From the NCBI RefSeq assembly GCF_910583865.1, contig NZ_CAJTYX010000011.1:1-64000 (forward strand): a DNA stretch of 64,000 bases, in the 5' to 3' direction. The notes below the pieces were generated by a model. It had not been told where the DNA came from, made no database searches, and saw only the letters and a list, made by a program, of their open reading frames with translations. Below, in pieces: positions 17,936 to 26,602 of the stretch. A program made the translations under genes and the position numbers. Position 1 is the stretch's first letter. Each line of letters starts with the position of its first letter. The DNA is from an uncultured Muribaculum sp. Its GTDB lineage: Bacteria > Bacteroidota > Bacteroidia > Bacteroidales > Muribaculaceae.

Positions 17936-18022
17936 CCGCCGACTCGCGAAATGTCGAAATTTCTGCAAATTCCGTGAATTTTAGTGTGATGGAGGGCGCG
18001 GGAGGCGGGCATGGCTGGGTAG

Positions 18023-18063
18023 GTGGGACAAGTCGGACTGGTCAGACGGGTCTGACAGGGCAG
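18023..18063. repeat. 9-nt tandem repeats (copy 2)
   Basis: Four units of period 9 (AGTCGGACT, GGTCAGACG, GGTCTGACA, GGGCAGAGG) in the 405-bp gap between rpsF and the first lipoprotein gene, about 50 nt beyond that gene's terminator palindrome. Confidence 0.75.
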
Positions 18064-18112
18064 AGGGTGGTTGAGGGGGCAAAGGGAGGGTGGAGGGCTG
18101 AGCATTTTGGTG

Positions 18113-18150
18113 AAGAGGCTGTGGCGTAAAATTTTACGCCACAGCCTCTT
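18113..18150 (-). terminator. Perfect 38-nt palindrome, terminator of lipoprotein module 1
   Basis: Two 19-nt halves are exact complements (AAGAGGCTGTGGCGTAAAA). It lies 115 nt past the stop of the 18266-20155 gene. The corresponding hairpin of module 2 (22416-22449) has different stem bases that keep pairing. Confidence 0.85.
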
Positions 18151-18265
18151 TGCGGATAGAAATTGTAGATATTGAAAAATTAAAACGGGAATTGTTGGAT
18201 TTGTCCTTTGGTCGGGGCTTTCCTTTTTTATGGGAGTTGCCCGGGTTGGTATGGATTGGTAGTGA

Positions 18266-20155
18266 TCAGAATTTCACGTTGTCGGTGGTCCAGATGCCGG
18301 AATTCGTGCCTGTGACGTTGCCTGCGGCGTATTGGAAGTAGTTGTTGGCGGTGACGGTCACGGCATCGACCGGGCGGATTGAGCTTCCGGAGCCGGTGTA
18401 GGACCGAGCGATTGAGCCTGCGGCTCGGCAGGAGTTGACGGTGGGCTTGTCGGCGCATTGCAGCTGCCCGCAGACGAGTCCGAGGATACTCCCTTCGGTT
18501 GCTATGACGCATCCGGTGTTGGATATGTCGGTGAGGGTGAGTGTGCGCACGAGTCCCAGGACGCCTCCGGTGTAGGTGGCGGCGTCGGCATCGGTAACGA
18601 CGGTGCCGGAGTTGGCGCAACGTTCGAGCAGCGCTGTGTTGGCCGCTTTTGAGTTGGTGGACGCTCCGAGGATTCCTCCGACGCGGAGACCCGATTTCCA
18701 TCCGGCGTTGGTGGCTTCGCCGGCGTCGGCATGTATGGTGCCGGAGTTAGTGCAGTCGCGCAGGATGAAGTTGCCCGACGATTGTCCGAGGACGCCGGCG
18801 ACACGGTTGGCCTGCGCGTAGATGTCGCCGGAGTTGGTGCAGCCTTCCACTACGGACGGTTGCGTAGGGGTGCCCCATGCGTATCCGACCACTCCGGCCA
18901 CGCCTGTCCCCAGGGAGTTGTGGTACATGTTGGATTTTACACGTACTATGGAACCGGCGAATGTGCAGCCTTTTATGGTGGAGCAGTATGCGTAGCCCAC
19001 CACTCCGCCGAGCGAGCCGAGGAAGTTGGAGCTTCCTTTGTTTATCAGTGACTCCAGTACGGTGCCTTTGACGGTTACGTTGTCCATTGTGGATGAGTGG
19101 AGCACGCCTGCGGCGAAGCCGTACATCGAGCCGGCAGTCATGTTCTCGTTGGTGATCTGCATGGTGCATGAGGCGTCGATCACCAGATTTTTGATGGTAG
19201 CATTCGAGCATGTGCCGAACAGCCCGTAGCAAGGTGTGTCGTCGGCGGTGAGCGACAGGGCGCTTATGGTGTGGCCGTTGCCGTTGAATATGCCGGTGAA
19301 GGGGTATCCTTCATCACCGAGGGTGGCAGCCGTGGCGTTGAGCTTCGAGCCTTTCAGGTTGCCTGCCGGAATCCATTGCTTTCCGGAGAGGTTGATGTCG
19401 GCAAGTAGTGTGATCTCGCCGTTTTCGTCGGTCCAGCGGTCAAGCGGCTGTCCGGAATTCACCGCCGAGGCGAAGGCTATGAAGTCGTCGGCATCGGATA
19501 TGCCTTTTGCCCGTGCTCCTTCCTGGGTGAATTCTACCGTCGTGGCGTCCATGCCGACAGGCTTGAATGTGATTTTTCCTGTGCGCGCTTCGACGGCGGT
19601 GTTTCCGGCTATCGAGAAACGTGCTATCCCATGGTCTGTTGCCGGCGCTGTGGAGATCCAGGCGTTGTCGGAGACCTCGACGGTGTAGTCCGTGTTGGTG
19701 TCGATGTTGACCGTTACCTCCCCACCTTCTGCCGGGACTGGCGTCCCGTCGATGGTTAGTATGTCGAACCGGAACAGTTCAGCCGGCACTTGTTCGACGG
19801 TGTGGCATTGGTCCTCCATCCCCGTAGCCGTTATCTTTATGGTGGCTTTGCGTGGCGTCTTGTCTGCGGCAAGGGGATATGGCGCTATGATGAATGTCTC
19901 ACTACCGAGAGTGGGCACTGCACGCGAAACTACGCGAGTGATCCAGTCGGCATCAATCTCTACGTCGTAGTCCACGTTGGAGCGGACAAGTATCTCAAGG
20001 GTTCCTCCGGAGCCTGAAAAGTTGTTGCCGGTGGAGGCGATGAGGGAGAGGGCGGGTGTCTCGTCGGGTGTCTCGTCATCGTCGGAGCAGGATGTCAGGA
20101 AGCCTGCGGAGAGCATGGCGGCAGCGAGGCAGAGGATATATCTCAGTGGTTTCAT
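18266..20155 (-). CDS. Surface lipoprotein with BACON and GLUG-like repeats (module 1, gene A)
   Basis: 629 aa. Lipobox LTSC (Cys23) followed by SDDDE, the acidic export signal associated with surface lipoproteins in Bacteroidetes. Residues about 35-125 and 130-215 resemble two BACON-type beta-sandwich domains. Then, after an ADINLSGKQWIPAGN segment, about five beta-helix repeats of GLUG type (pattern GGVVGYA..STIKGCTFAGSI) run from about 290 to 570. Such repeats occur in adhesins and cell-surface proteins; no catalytic motif is seen. It starts 10 bp after the SGNH-like gene stop. Its last ~80 residues differ from the paralogue at 22503-24395 by only three residues, far more similar than the rest. 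Confidence 0.9.
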   Translation of the reverse strand: MKPLRYILCLAAAMLSAGFLTSCSDDDETPDETPALSLIASTGNNFSGSGGTLEILVRSNVDYDVEIDADWITRVVSRAVPTLGSETFIIAPYPLAADKTPRKATIKITATGMEDQCHTVEQVPAELFRFDILTIDGTPVPAEGGEVTVNIDTNTDYTVEVSDNAWISTAPATDHGIARFSIAGNTAVEARTGKITFKPVGMDATTVEFTQEGARAKGISDADDFIAFASAVNSGQPLDRWTDENGEITLLADINLSGKQWIPAGNLKGSKLNATAATLGDEGYPFTGIFNGNGHTISALSLTADDTPCYGLFGTCSNATIKNLVIDASCTMQITNENMTAGSMYGFAAGVLHSSTMDNVTVKGTVLESLINKGSSNFLGSLGGVVGYAYCSTIKGCTFAGSIVRVKSNMYHNSLGTGVAGVVGYAWGTPTQPSVVEGCTNSGDIYAQANRVAGVLGQSSGNFILRDCTNSGTIHADAGEATNAGWKSGLRVGGILGASTNSKAANTALLERCANSGTVVTDADAATYTGGVLGLVRTLTLTDISNTGCVIATEGSILGLVCGQLQCADKPTVNSCRAAGSIARSYTGSGSSIRPVDAVTVTANNYFQYAAGNVTGTNSGIWTTDNVKF

Positions 20156-20165
20156 TTGTGTTGGG

Positions 20166-22160
20166 TTAACGGTTGATGAAATATTCTGATTCGTGTCCGA
20201 GCACGGTCTCTTCGGCTATTGTCCGCAGCTTTGCCGCTATGGCCGGGTCGCATCCGCAGTCGGAGACTCCGGTATTGAATCTTTCGCCGAAGATCACGAG
20301 ATAGTTGACGCATGATTTAAGGTAGATGCCGTTGCGGTTGGGATGTTTCTTGTCGGTGTAGTACATGTCGGTTATGCCCTGCTTTGCGGCATTCTCGAAT
20401 GCTACCCCGATCGGCGATACCCAGTCGACGTTGTCATCGGCAGAAGCTATTGCCATTGTTCCGGCGAGGAGGTCGGCCAGGAATGGTTCAGACGAGCCGT
20501 ATCCGTTCCAGCTGCCGCTCGGGAAGGCCCACGTGTTTTCGAGTATGATTTTCGCGGCCGGCGATTTGGCCCGGAAGGCGGCGCTAAGACCCCGGCAGTC
20601 GGAAAGAGCCTTTGGGTCGGGATTTTTAGCGTAATCGGCATAGCGTACAGACTGTTCCTGCATGAGCACGTAGTCGTAACCGCCCTCTTCATAGACATTC
20701 TTGGAGCGTTCCAGCGTCAGGTGGTTACTGAAGTATTGCGAGCCTTTGCTGTTTATCCTGAGGTCGAGTTCGTGGCCTTGGGAGCGTGCCAGCTCTTTCA
20801 GCACGTAGGGCGATGCGAAGTAGTGTGTGAACGAGTTGCCGATTATACCTACTTTTTTGACATCTTTCATGGCTACTCCGGGATATGCCGCTACCGAGCA
20901 GAAATGGAACTCGTGGGTCGGGAAGTAGATTTCTCCGGTATTGTCGGGGGTGAGGGCGGTGTCCGAACCGTTGCGGTCGCCTACCACACGGCATCTCACC
21001 CTTATCATCCTGTCGGTGACGGCATTGCGGAGTGTGAATGTCTGGGCGAAGATGGCGTGCTGGTATGAGCTGAAGTATTTCGTGTAGAAAGAGTATTTTT
21101 CACCGTCGGCGTTGACATGGAGGTCGCTCTCCTTGGGTGCGGTCCATCCGTTGCCGTCGTAGATCTCGCAGATCCAGTATTTGGGCGCGCTGTTGCCGGC
21201 CGAGGAAATGGTGAGCATGAAGTCTATGTCCGTGCCCGGCTGTAGATTTTCCGATGGAATCGAGAAGAGAAGGTAGTCGCCGGTGTAGAGTCCCGACACC
21301 GCCACGGAGTTTTTCTGCGTGGTGCAGATTACATGGTTGAGGCGGCGGTTGTTGACCCCGACGGCTGTCATATATGAACGGTTGGCGCCTGCGTCGTAGT
21401 TGGCGGGTGCGATTCCTGTGGTAGTCCATCCGCAGTCTGCCGCCTGCGCCTGGGTGTAGTACCATCGCGAGGGGATGGAATTGCCGGGAGCAATCGGCTG
21501 CTGTATGACATCGAGCGATGTGATTTTGCCCGATTCCTTGCCGATGAAGTCGATGCGGGCTTTCCTGACCTGTGTGTAGGGGCCGTCGGGAGCTATTGAG
21601 AATGTGATGTCATCGCCAGGCCCGACTGCCGTTTCCGGCATGTCGGCGAATTGCAGCCATCCGGCATCGCTCAGTGAGATCTCGACTTCCTCGTAGGGTG
21701 AGACGGTGATGGTGCGGTATGTGCAGTCGGTGGGGTCGAAGCGTATCTCTTTTTCTGAAACGGCGCATGACTCCTCGCGAATCAACGGCGCTTGTGTCAC
21801 GTTGATTTTGACATATTCCGTGGTGGTGTATATGCAGATGCTTTCTTCGCGGCTTTCCCGGGTGGGATTCGGTGCGACATTGACCATTAGGCGGTAATGG
21901 CCGTCCTTGTTCGTGCCGTGGCCGGCGTTCGGCCCTAAGGTGAGCCAGCTGTCTTTGGGTACAATTGATTTCCAGTCGTTTCCCGTCACTCCTATGTTTA
22001 TTTCGTAGGTCCCCCCTTCGGCGGGGACCGAGAGGGAGGTGACGTCGGCGGTGAGACGCTCTATCTCCCATTCTTTTGCCTTGTCATCGTCCGACGAGCA
22101 TCCTGCGGGGAATATGGACGCTGCGCACAGGACGATTGATAAAAAATCGAGATGCTTCAT
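20166..22160 (-). CDS. BACON-domain SGNH/GDSL-like hydrolase lipoprotein, DUF4886-type (module 1, gene B)
   Basis: 664 aa. Lipobox FPAGC (Cys21) followed by SSDDD suggests surface display. Two N-terminal BACON-like domains (about 40-125 and 130-220, e.g. VPAEGGTYEINIGVTG), a middle beta domain, and a C-terminal SGNH-type domain from about 430: the nucleophile block VGIIGNSFTHYF, then MQEQS, and a terminal KHPNRNGIYLKS block that supplies the catalytic His. These fit DUF4886-like hydrolases, probably acting on carbohydrate substituents; substrate is unknown. First gene of a two-gene operon, and a paralogue of 24409-26397. Confidence 0.88.
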   Translation of the reverse strand: MKHLDFLSIVLCAASIFPAGCSSDDDKAKEWEIERLTADVTSLSVPAEGGTYEINIGVTGNDWKSIVPKDSWLTLGPNAGHGTNKDGHYRLMVNVAPNPTRESREESICIYTTTEYVKINVTQAPLIREESCAVSEKEIRFDPTDCTYRTITVSPYEEVEISLSDAGWLQFADMPETAVGPGDDITFSIAPDGPYTQVRKARIDFIGKESGKITSLDVIQQPIAPGNSIPSRWYYTQAQAADCGWTTTGIAPANYDAGANRSYMTAVGVNNRRLNHVICTTQKNSVAVSGLYTGDYLLFSIPSENLQPGTDIDFMLTISSAGNSAPKYWICEIYDGNGWTAPKESDLHVNADGEKYSFYTKYFSSYQHAIFAQTFTLRNAVTDRMIRVRCRVVGDRNGSDTALTPDNTGEIYFPTHEFHFCSVAAYPGVAMKDVKKVGIIGNSFTHYFASPYVLKELARSQGHELDLRINSKGSQYFSNHLTLERSKNVYEEGGYDYVLMQEQSVRYADYAKNPDPKALSDCRGLSAAFRAKSPAAKIILENTWAFPSGSWNGYGSSEPFLADLLAGTMAIASADDNVDWVSPIGVAFENAAKQGITDMYYTDKKHPNRNGIYLKSCVNYLVIFGERFNTGVSDCGCDPAIAAKLRTIAEETVLGHESEYFINR

Positions 22161-22223
22161 GGTTGTTGTGATGAAGAGATTGGTAATATATGTGTTGGTT
22201 GGTTGTAGTGGACGGAATTGGTA

Positions 22224-22242
22224 ATATTAATCGGATTAATAT
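22224..22242. promoter_or_regulatory. Perfect palindrome upstream of module 1
   Basis: ATATTAATC-G-GATTAATAT, a 9-1-9 perfect inverted repeat 64-82 nt upstream of the SGNH-like gene start. Size and symmetry fit a dimeric regulator site. No equivalent was seen upstream of module 2. Confidence 0.45.
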
Positions 22243-22343
22243 GATTTGTCAGACTAATCAATTTCGGGCGCAATTTAGTTAAAAAATGGAAATGTATGCA
22301 CATGTCCGATGTTAAAGAGTGTTAAATTATGGCGTATCGGAAT

Positions 22344-22387
22344 CGTCGGACGAGTCGGACAGGTCTGACGAGTCTGAGCCGTCTGAC
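22344..22387. repeat. 9-nt tandem repeats (copy 3)
   Basis: Five units of period 9 (CGTCGGACG, AGTCGGACA, GGTCTGACG, AGTCTGAGC, CGTCTGACC) in the 342-bp gap between the two lipoprotein modules, about 30 nt past the module 2 hairpin. Confidence 0.75.
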
Positions 22388-22415
22388 CTTGGGGAAGGCT
22401 TATCGGTTAGATGAA

Positions 22416-22449
22416 GAGGCCGTATCGTAATGTCTTACGATACAGCCTC
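22416..22449 (-). terminator. Hairpin terminator of lipoprotein module 2
   Basis: 15-bp stem GAGGCCGTATCGTAA with a TGTC loop and one G-U type mismatch, 53 nt past the stop of the 22503-24395 gene. It aligns with the module 1 palindrome, and both are followed by the same GCGGATAGAAATTGTAGATA stretch. Confidence 0.8.
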
Positions 22450-22502
22450 AAGCGGATAGAAATTGTAGATATTGAAAAATTAAGAAACGGGAATTGTAGT
22501 GA

Positions 22503-24395
22503 TCAGAATTTCACGTTGTCGGTGGTCCAGATGCCGGAATTCGTGCCTGTGACGTTGCCTGCGGCGTATTGGAAGTAGTTGTCGGCGGTGATGGTCACGG
22601 CATCCACAGGCCAGATTGAGCTACCGGAGCCGGTGTAGGAGCGCGCGATTGAGCCTGCGGCTCGGCAGGAGTTGACAGTGGGCTTGTCGGCGCATTGCAA
22701 CTGTCCGCAGACGAGTCCGAGGATGCTCCCTTCTGTGGCTATGACGCAACCGGTGTTGGTGGCATCGGTGAGGGTGAGCGTTCGCACGAGCCCTACCACG
22801 CCGCCGGTCTGGGTCTTTGCATCGGCGTCAGACACGACCGTGCCGGTGTTTGTGCATCGCTCGATGAGGCATACGTTGGCGGCCTTTGTGCTGGAGGAGA
22901 ATCCGAGGATTCCGCCCACGCGTAGTCCCGAACCCCATCCGGCTTTTGTCGCCTCTGACACTCCGGCATGCACCGTGCCTGAGTTCTCGCAGTCGCGGAG
23001 TATGAAATTGCCCGACGTGGAACCGAGTATGCCGGCCACGCGGTTTGTCTCGGCATATATGTCGCCGGCGTTGGTGCACTTCTCTATTGTAGTCGGCAGG
23101 GAGGCTGTGCCACGGGAGAATCCGGCGATGGCCGCTACTCCCGAGCCGAGAGAGTTGTCGTACATGTTGGAGCGCACGTGCTTTATCGAGCCTGCGAAGC
23201 GGCATTCCCCAATCGTGGAGGAGCATGCGTAGCCTACGATTCCTGCGATTGTGCCCATCGTTTTCGATTTGCCTTTGTTCATTAGCGATTCGAGCACCAT
23301 GCCTTCGACGGTCACATTCGTTATCGTCGTCCGGTCGGCCAGGCCTGCCACGAATCCGTAGGCGCATGCCGACGCCATCGCCTCGTTGGTGACCTGCAAT
23401 GTGCATGAGGCATCGATCACGAGATTGGTGACGGTCGCTCCTGAGCATACGCCGAACAGGCCGAAGCATTGCTCAGCGTCGGTCGACATGGAGAGGTTGC
23501 GTATCGTATGGCCGTTGCCGTTGAACACGCCGCTGAACGGATTTCCGTCCGTGCCGAGCGTGGTGGTGCTGTTGGAGAACACGGATCCGCGCAGGTTGCC
23601 TATCGGAGTCCATTGGCGTCCGGCCATGTCGATGTCGGCAAGCAGCACGATCTCCTCGTTTTCGTCGAGCCATTGTTCAAGCGAGGCGCCGGAGTTGACT
23701 GCCGCCGCGAATTCGATAAGCTGCTCTGCGGTGGATATGCCTTTTTCCTTGACGAATGCGTCCTGCGTGAATTCGACGGTAGCGTCACCCGACTCTGCGT
23801 TATGGAACGTGATCCGGCCTTGGCGCGCCTCCGGCAGGGTGTTTTCGGCGATCGAGAGCGTTACGGTCTCTTTAGGGGTGTCGGGGAGGACGGTAATCCA
23901 TGCCGGGTCGGAGACGGTGGTGGTGTAGTCGACGTTGGTGTCGAGGGTGATGGTGATTTCCCCGCCTTTCGATGATATGCGCGACGCTGACACGTCCGTC
24001 ACCTTGAAGCGGAAAGTCTCCTGCGGGGTCTGTTCCACTGCATATGTGATGGTCTCGGTGCCCGGATATGATATGCTGACGGTAGCTGTGCGCGGTGACA
24101 TGTCGGCGGCCACAGGATAGGGGCTTATCAGGAAGCGCTCGACCCCGTTGACCGGTACGCTTCTCGCCGCCATGCGCACTATCCAGTCGGCATCGGTCTC
24201 TACCTTATAGTCGACGTTGGAGTTTACGAGGATTTCAAGCGTGCCGCCGTCGCCGGTAAAGCGGTTGCCGCTCGACGACACCATCTGCAGGGTGTCGGCC
24301 TGGTTGGGCGCGTCGTTTTCATCGCTGCATGCGGTGAAGGCCGTGGAGAGGCACACGGCAGTTATGGCTGCGAGATATGATATCGGTGATTTCAT
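22503..24395 (-). CDS. Surface lipoprotein with BACON and GLUG-like repeats (module 2, gene A)
   Basis: 630 aa. Lipobox FTAC (Cys23) then SDEND. Same architecture as 18266-20155: two BACON-like domains (about 35-125 and 130-220), a linker with DENEEIVLLADIDMAGRQW, and about five GLUG-like beta-helix repeats (e.g. AGIVGYACSSTIGECRFAGSI). The body is clearly divergent from its paralogue while the C-terminal ~80 residues are almost identical, as are the DNA and the first bases past the stop. It starts 13 bp after the upstream SGNH-like gene. Likely a surface-exposed binding or adhesin-like partner of that hydrolase; function is inferred only. Confidence 0.9.
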   Translation of the reverse strand: MKSPISYLAAITAVCLSTAFTACSDENDAPNQADTLQMVSSSGNRFTGDGGTLEILVNSNVDYKVETDADWIVRMAARSVPVNGVERFLISPYPVAADMSPRTATVSISYPGTETITYAVEQTPQETFRFKVTDVSASRISSKGGEITITLDTNVDYTTTVSDPAWITVLPDTPKETVTLSIAENTLPEARQGRITFHNAESGDATVEFTQDAFVKEKGISTAEQLIEFAAAVNSGASLEQWLDENEEIVLLADIDMAGRQWTPIGNLRGSVFSNSTTTLGTDGNPFSGVFNGNGHTIRNLSMSTDAEQCFGLFGVCSGATVTNLVIDASCTLQVTNEAMASACAYGFVAGLADRTTITNVTVEGMVLESLMNKGKSKTMGTIAGIVGYACSSTIGECRFAGSIKHVRSNMYDNSLGSGVAAIAGFSRGTASLPTTIEKCTNAGDIYAETNRVAGILGSTSGNFILRDCENSGTVHAGVSEATKAGWGSGLRVGGILGFSSSTKAANVCLIERCTNTGTVVSDADAKTQTGGVVGLVRTLTLTDATNTGCVIATEGSILGLVCGQLQCADKPTVNSCRAAGSIARSYTGSGSSIWPVDAVTITADNYFQYAAGNVTGTNSGIWTTDNVKF

Positions 24396-24408
24396 TGTGT
24401 GAGGTTGG

Positions 24409-26397
24409 TTATTGTGAGATGCGGTATTCAGATTCGTGTCCTATGACTGTCTCCTCGGCTATTGAGCGCAGGCGTGATGCCGTTGCCGGGTCGCATCCGC
24501 CGTCGGATGCTTTCGCGTCAAACCGTTCGCCGAACATCATCAGGTAGTTCACGCACGATTTGAGGTATGCTCCGTTGCGGTTGGGGTGCTTGGAGTCGGT
24601 GTAGAATAGATCGGACAATCCGGCGGCCACAGCCTTGTCGAAAGCCACCCCGATGGGCGACACGAGGTCGATGTTGCCGGCGGCGCGGGCCACGGCCATA
24701 GTACCTTCGAGCAGTTGCTGTTCAAAAGCCACCGATGAACCGTAGCCGTTCCAGTTGCTTTTGGGGAACGCCCATGTGTTTTCGAGGATTATCTTGGCTG
24801 CGGGCGAGCCTTCGCGGAATCGTGCGCCCAGGGCGCGGCAGTCATCGACTACCGCCTCCTGCGGCGACTGGGCGTATTTGGCGTAGCGTTCCGACTGTTC
24901 CTGCATGATGACGAAGTCATATCCGGTCTCGGAAGTGACGAATCGTGAGCGTTCGAGGTCGAGATGGTTGCTGAGATACTGCGAGCCTTTGGCAAACACG
25001 CGTATGTCGAGCTGGTGCCCCTGTGAACGCGCGAGTTCCTTTAGCAGGAATGCCGATGCGAAATAGTGGGTGAATGAATTGCCGAGTATCCCCACTTTCT
25101 TCACGTCCTTGCGCTCTATGGCAGGATAGGCGGCCATTGTGCAGAAATGGAACTCGTGGGACGGGAGATATATCTCGCCGGCATTGTCGGGGGTGAGGAT
25201 TCCGTCGCCGCCGTTGCGGTTGCCGACGACACGGCATCGCACTCTGATCATGCCGTCGTCGGCACTGTTGGCGAGGATGAAGCTCTGCGTGAACGACGCA
25301 TGCTGGTAGGAGCTGAAATGTTTCGTGTAGAACGAGTATTTTTCTCCGTCGGGAGTGGTGTGGAGGTCGCGGTCAGCCGGCATGCGCCATCCGTTGCCGT
25401 CGTAGATCTCGCAGATCCAGTATTTCGGCGCGCTGTTGTCGGCTGACGAGATTGTTAGCATGAAGTCGACCGAGGTTCCGGCATCGAGCCTCTCCGAGGG
25501 TACTGAGAAGAGAAGATAGTCGCCGGTATATAGTCCGGAGGCCGCTATCGAGCGTTTATAGGCGGTGGCTATCGAGCGCGAGAGCTTGCGGTTGTTGACA
25601 CCGACGGCGGTGACGAATGAATGTCTCGCTCCGGTGTCGTGGTTGGCTTCGGCTGTGGCGGAGGTGAGCCATCCGCAAGCTTCCGCCTCGTCGTTGGTGT
25701 AGTACCATCGCGAAGGGAAGGCGTCGGCGCGGGCCACGGCCTGATGCTTTATTATTAGCGTTGATGTCTTGCCCGATTCATTGCCATTGAATTTTATCGT
25801 CGCGCTCCTTTCTGCTGTGTATGGCCCGTCGGGTGCCAGAGACAAGATGAATTCCGTGCCTGACTTCACGGTGCCCTGCGGCATGCCGGCAATCTGCAGC
25901 CACTTGTTCCCTTCAGTCGCTATATCCACGTCCTCGTAGGTGGTGACTCTGATGTCGCGATAGGCGCATCCGGTGCCGGTGAACACGATGTCGCTCTCCG
26001 ACATTGAGCAGCTCCCTTCGGGGACGTATGAGGTCTGGGTTACGGGGATTTTAAGGTTGTCGTGGGCGGTGTATATGCAGATTTCCCCGGTGCGGTTCTC
26101 CTTGCCATTGTTGGGTGTGGCTGAGACGGTCAGCCTGTAGTGGCCGCTCTTGTCGCACCCACCCCGTGGCGACATGGTGAGCCAAGGTTCAGACGGTACG
26201 ATGGAGTTCCATTCATTTCCCTGGCCTGTTACGCCCACGTTGATTACATAGGTGCCTCCCTCTGCCGGCACTGACAATGAAGCCACGTCGGCGGTTATTT
26301 CTTTCATAGGGTTCGGTTGGGGAGAGTCGGTAGATGAGCACCCGATAGCAGAGGCCCACAGTATGGTGGCCAGTGTTGACAGTATGCTGCGATTCAT
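24409..26397 (-). CDS. BACON-domain SGNH/GDSL-like hydrolase lipoprotein, DUF4886-type (module 2, gene B)
   Basis: 662 aa from the ATG at 26397 (MNRSILSTLATILWASAIGC, lipobox Cys20); a longer frame to 26811 would run antisense into bioB and lacks a signal peptide, so it is rejected. Domain order matches the paralogue at 20166-22160: BACON-like domains to about 220, a middle beta domain containing APKYWICEIYDGNGW, then SGNH blocks GILGNSFTHYF (near 432), MQEQS and KHPNRNGAYLKS (near 604). First gene of module 2, divergent from bioB across about 200 bp. Confidence 0.88.
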   Translation of the reverse strand: MNRSILSTLATILWASAIGCSSTDSPQPNPMKEITADVASLSVPAEGGTYVINVGVTGQGNEWNSIVPSEPWLTMSPRGGCDKSGHYRLTVSATPNNGKENRTGEICIYTAHDNLKIPVTQTSYVPEGSCSMSESDIVFTGTGCAYRDIRVTTYEDVDIATEGNKWLQIAGMPQGTVKSGTEFILSLAPDGPYTAERSATIKFNGNESGKTSTLIIKHQAVARADAFPSRWYYTNDEAEACGWLTSATAEANHDTGARHSFVTAVGVNNRKLSRSIATAYKRSIAASGLYTGDYLLFSVPSERLDAGTSVDFMLTISSADNSAPKYWICEIYDGNGWRMPADRDLHTTPDGEKYSFYTKHFSSYQHASFTQSFILANSADDGMIRVRCRVVGNRNGGDGILTPDNAGEIYLPSHEFHFCTMAAYPAIERKDVKKVGILGNSFTHYFASAFLLKELARSQGHQLDIRVFAKGSQYLSNHLDLERSRFVTSETGYDFVIMQEQSERYAKYAQSPQEAVVDDCRALGARFREGSPAAKIILENTWAFPKSNWNGYGSSVAFEQQLLEGTMAVARAAGNIDLVSPIGVAFDKAVAAGLSDLFYTDSKHPNRNGAYLKSCVNYLMMFGERFDAKASDGGCDPATASRLRSIAEETVIGHESEYRISQ

Positions 26398-26534
26398 GGT
26401 TTTGATGTTGAATGGCATTATGATGGTTTTGTTGGTTGGTATTCTGTCGCGGAATCCGCTGACAAATAATACGTATTTCGCAGCCCCGATTTCCCGATTG
26501 CCTGATATGTTATACAACATGTTTTGAATTTTAG

Positions 26535-26542
26535 TAATTTTG
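26535..26542 (+). promoter_or_regulatory. Putative -7 box for bioB
   Basis: TAATTTTG matches TAnnTTTG, about 60 nt ahead of the bioB ATG. A short inverted repeat ATGTT-ATAC-AACAT lies just upstream (26507-26520) and might be an operator, but it is not a clear BirA site. Confidence 0.45.
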
Positions 26543-26602
26543 TGGACGTAATGAAGAGGGTGGGGACGATGTGTCGCCGACCCGGTAAATAGAAAATAGG
26601 TT

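Noticed and set aside
18023..18063. Short regular repeats as a possible CRISPR array
   Set aside because: Units are 9 nt with no spacers, and no cas genes are present.
26507..26520. ATGTT-ATAC-AACAT as a BirA biotin operator
   Set aside because: The arms are only 5 bp and do not match the known TTGTAAACC-type biotin operator; kept only as a note.
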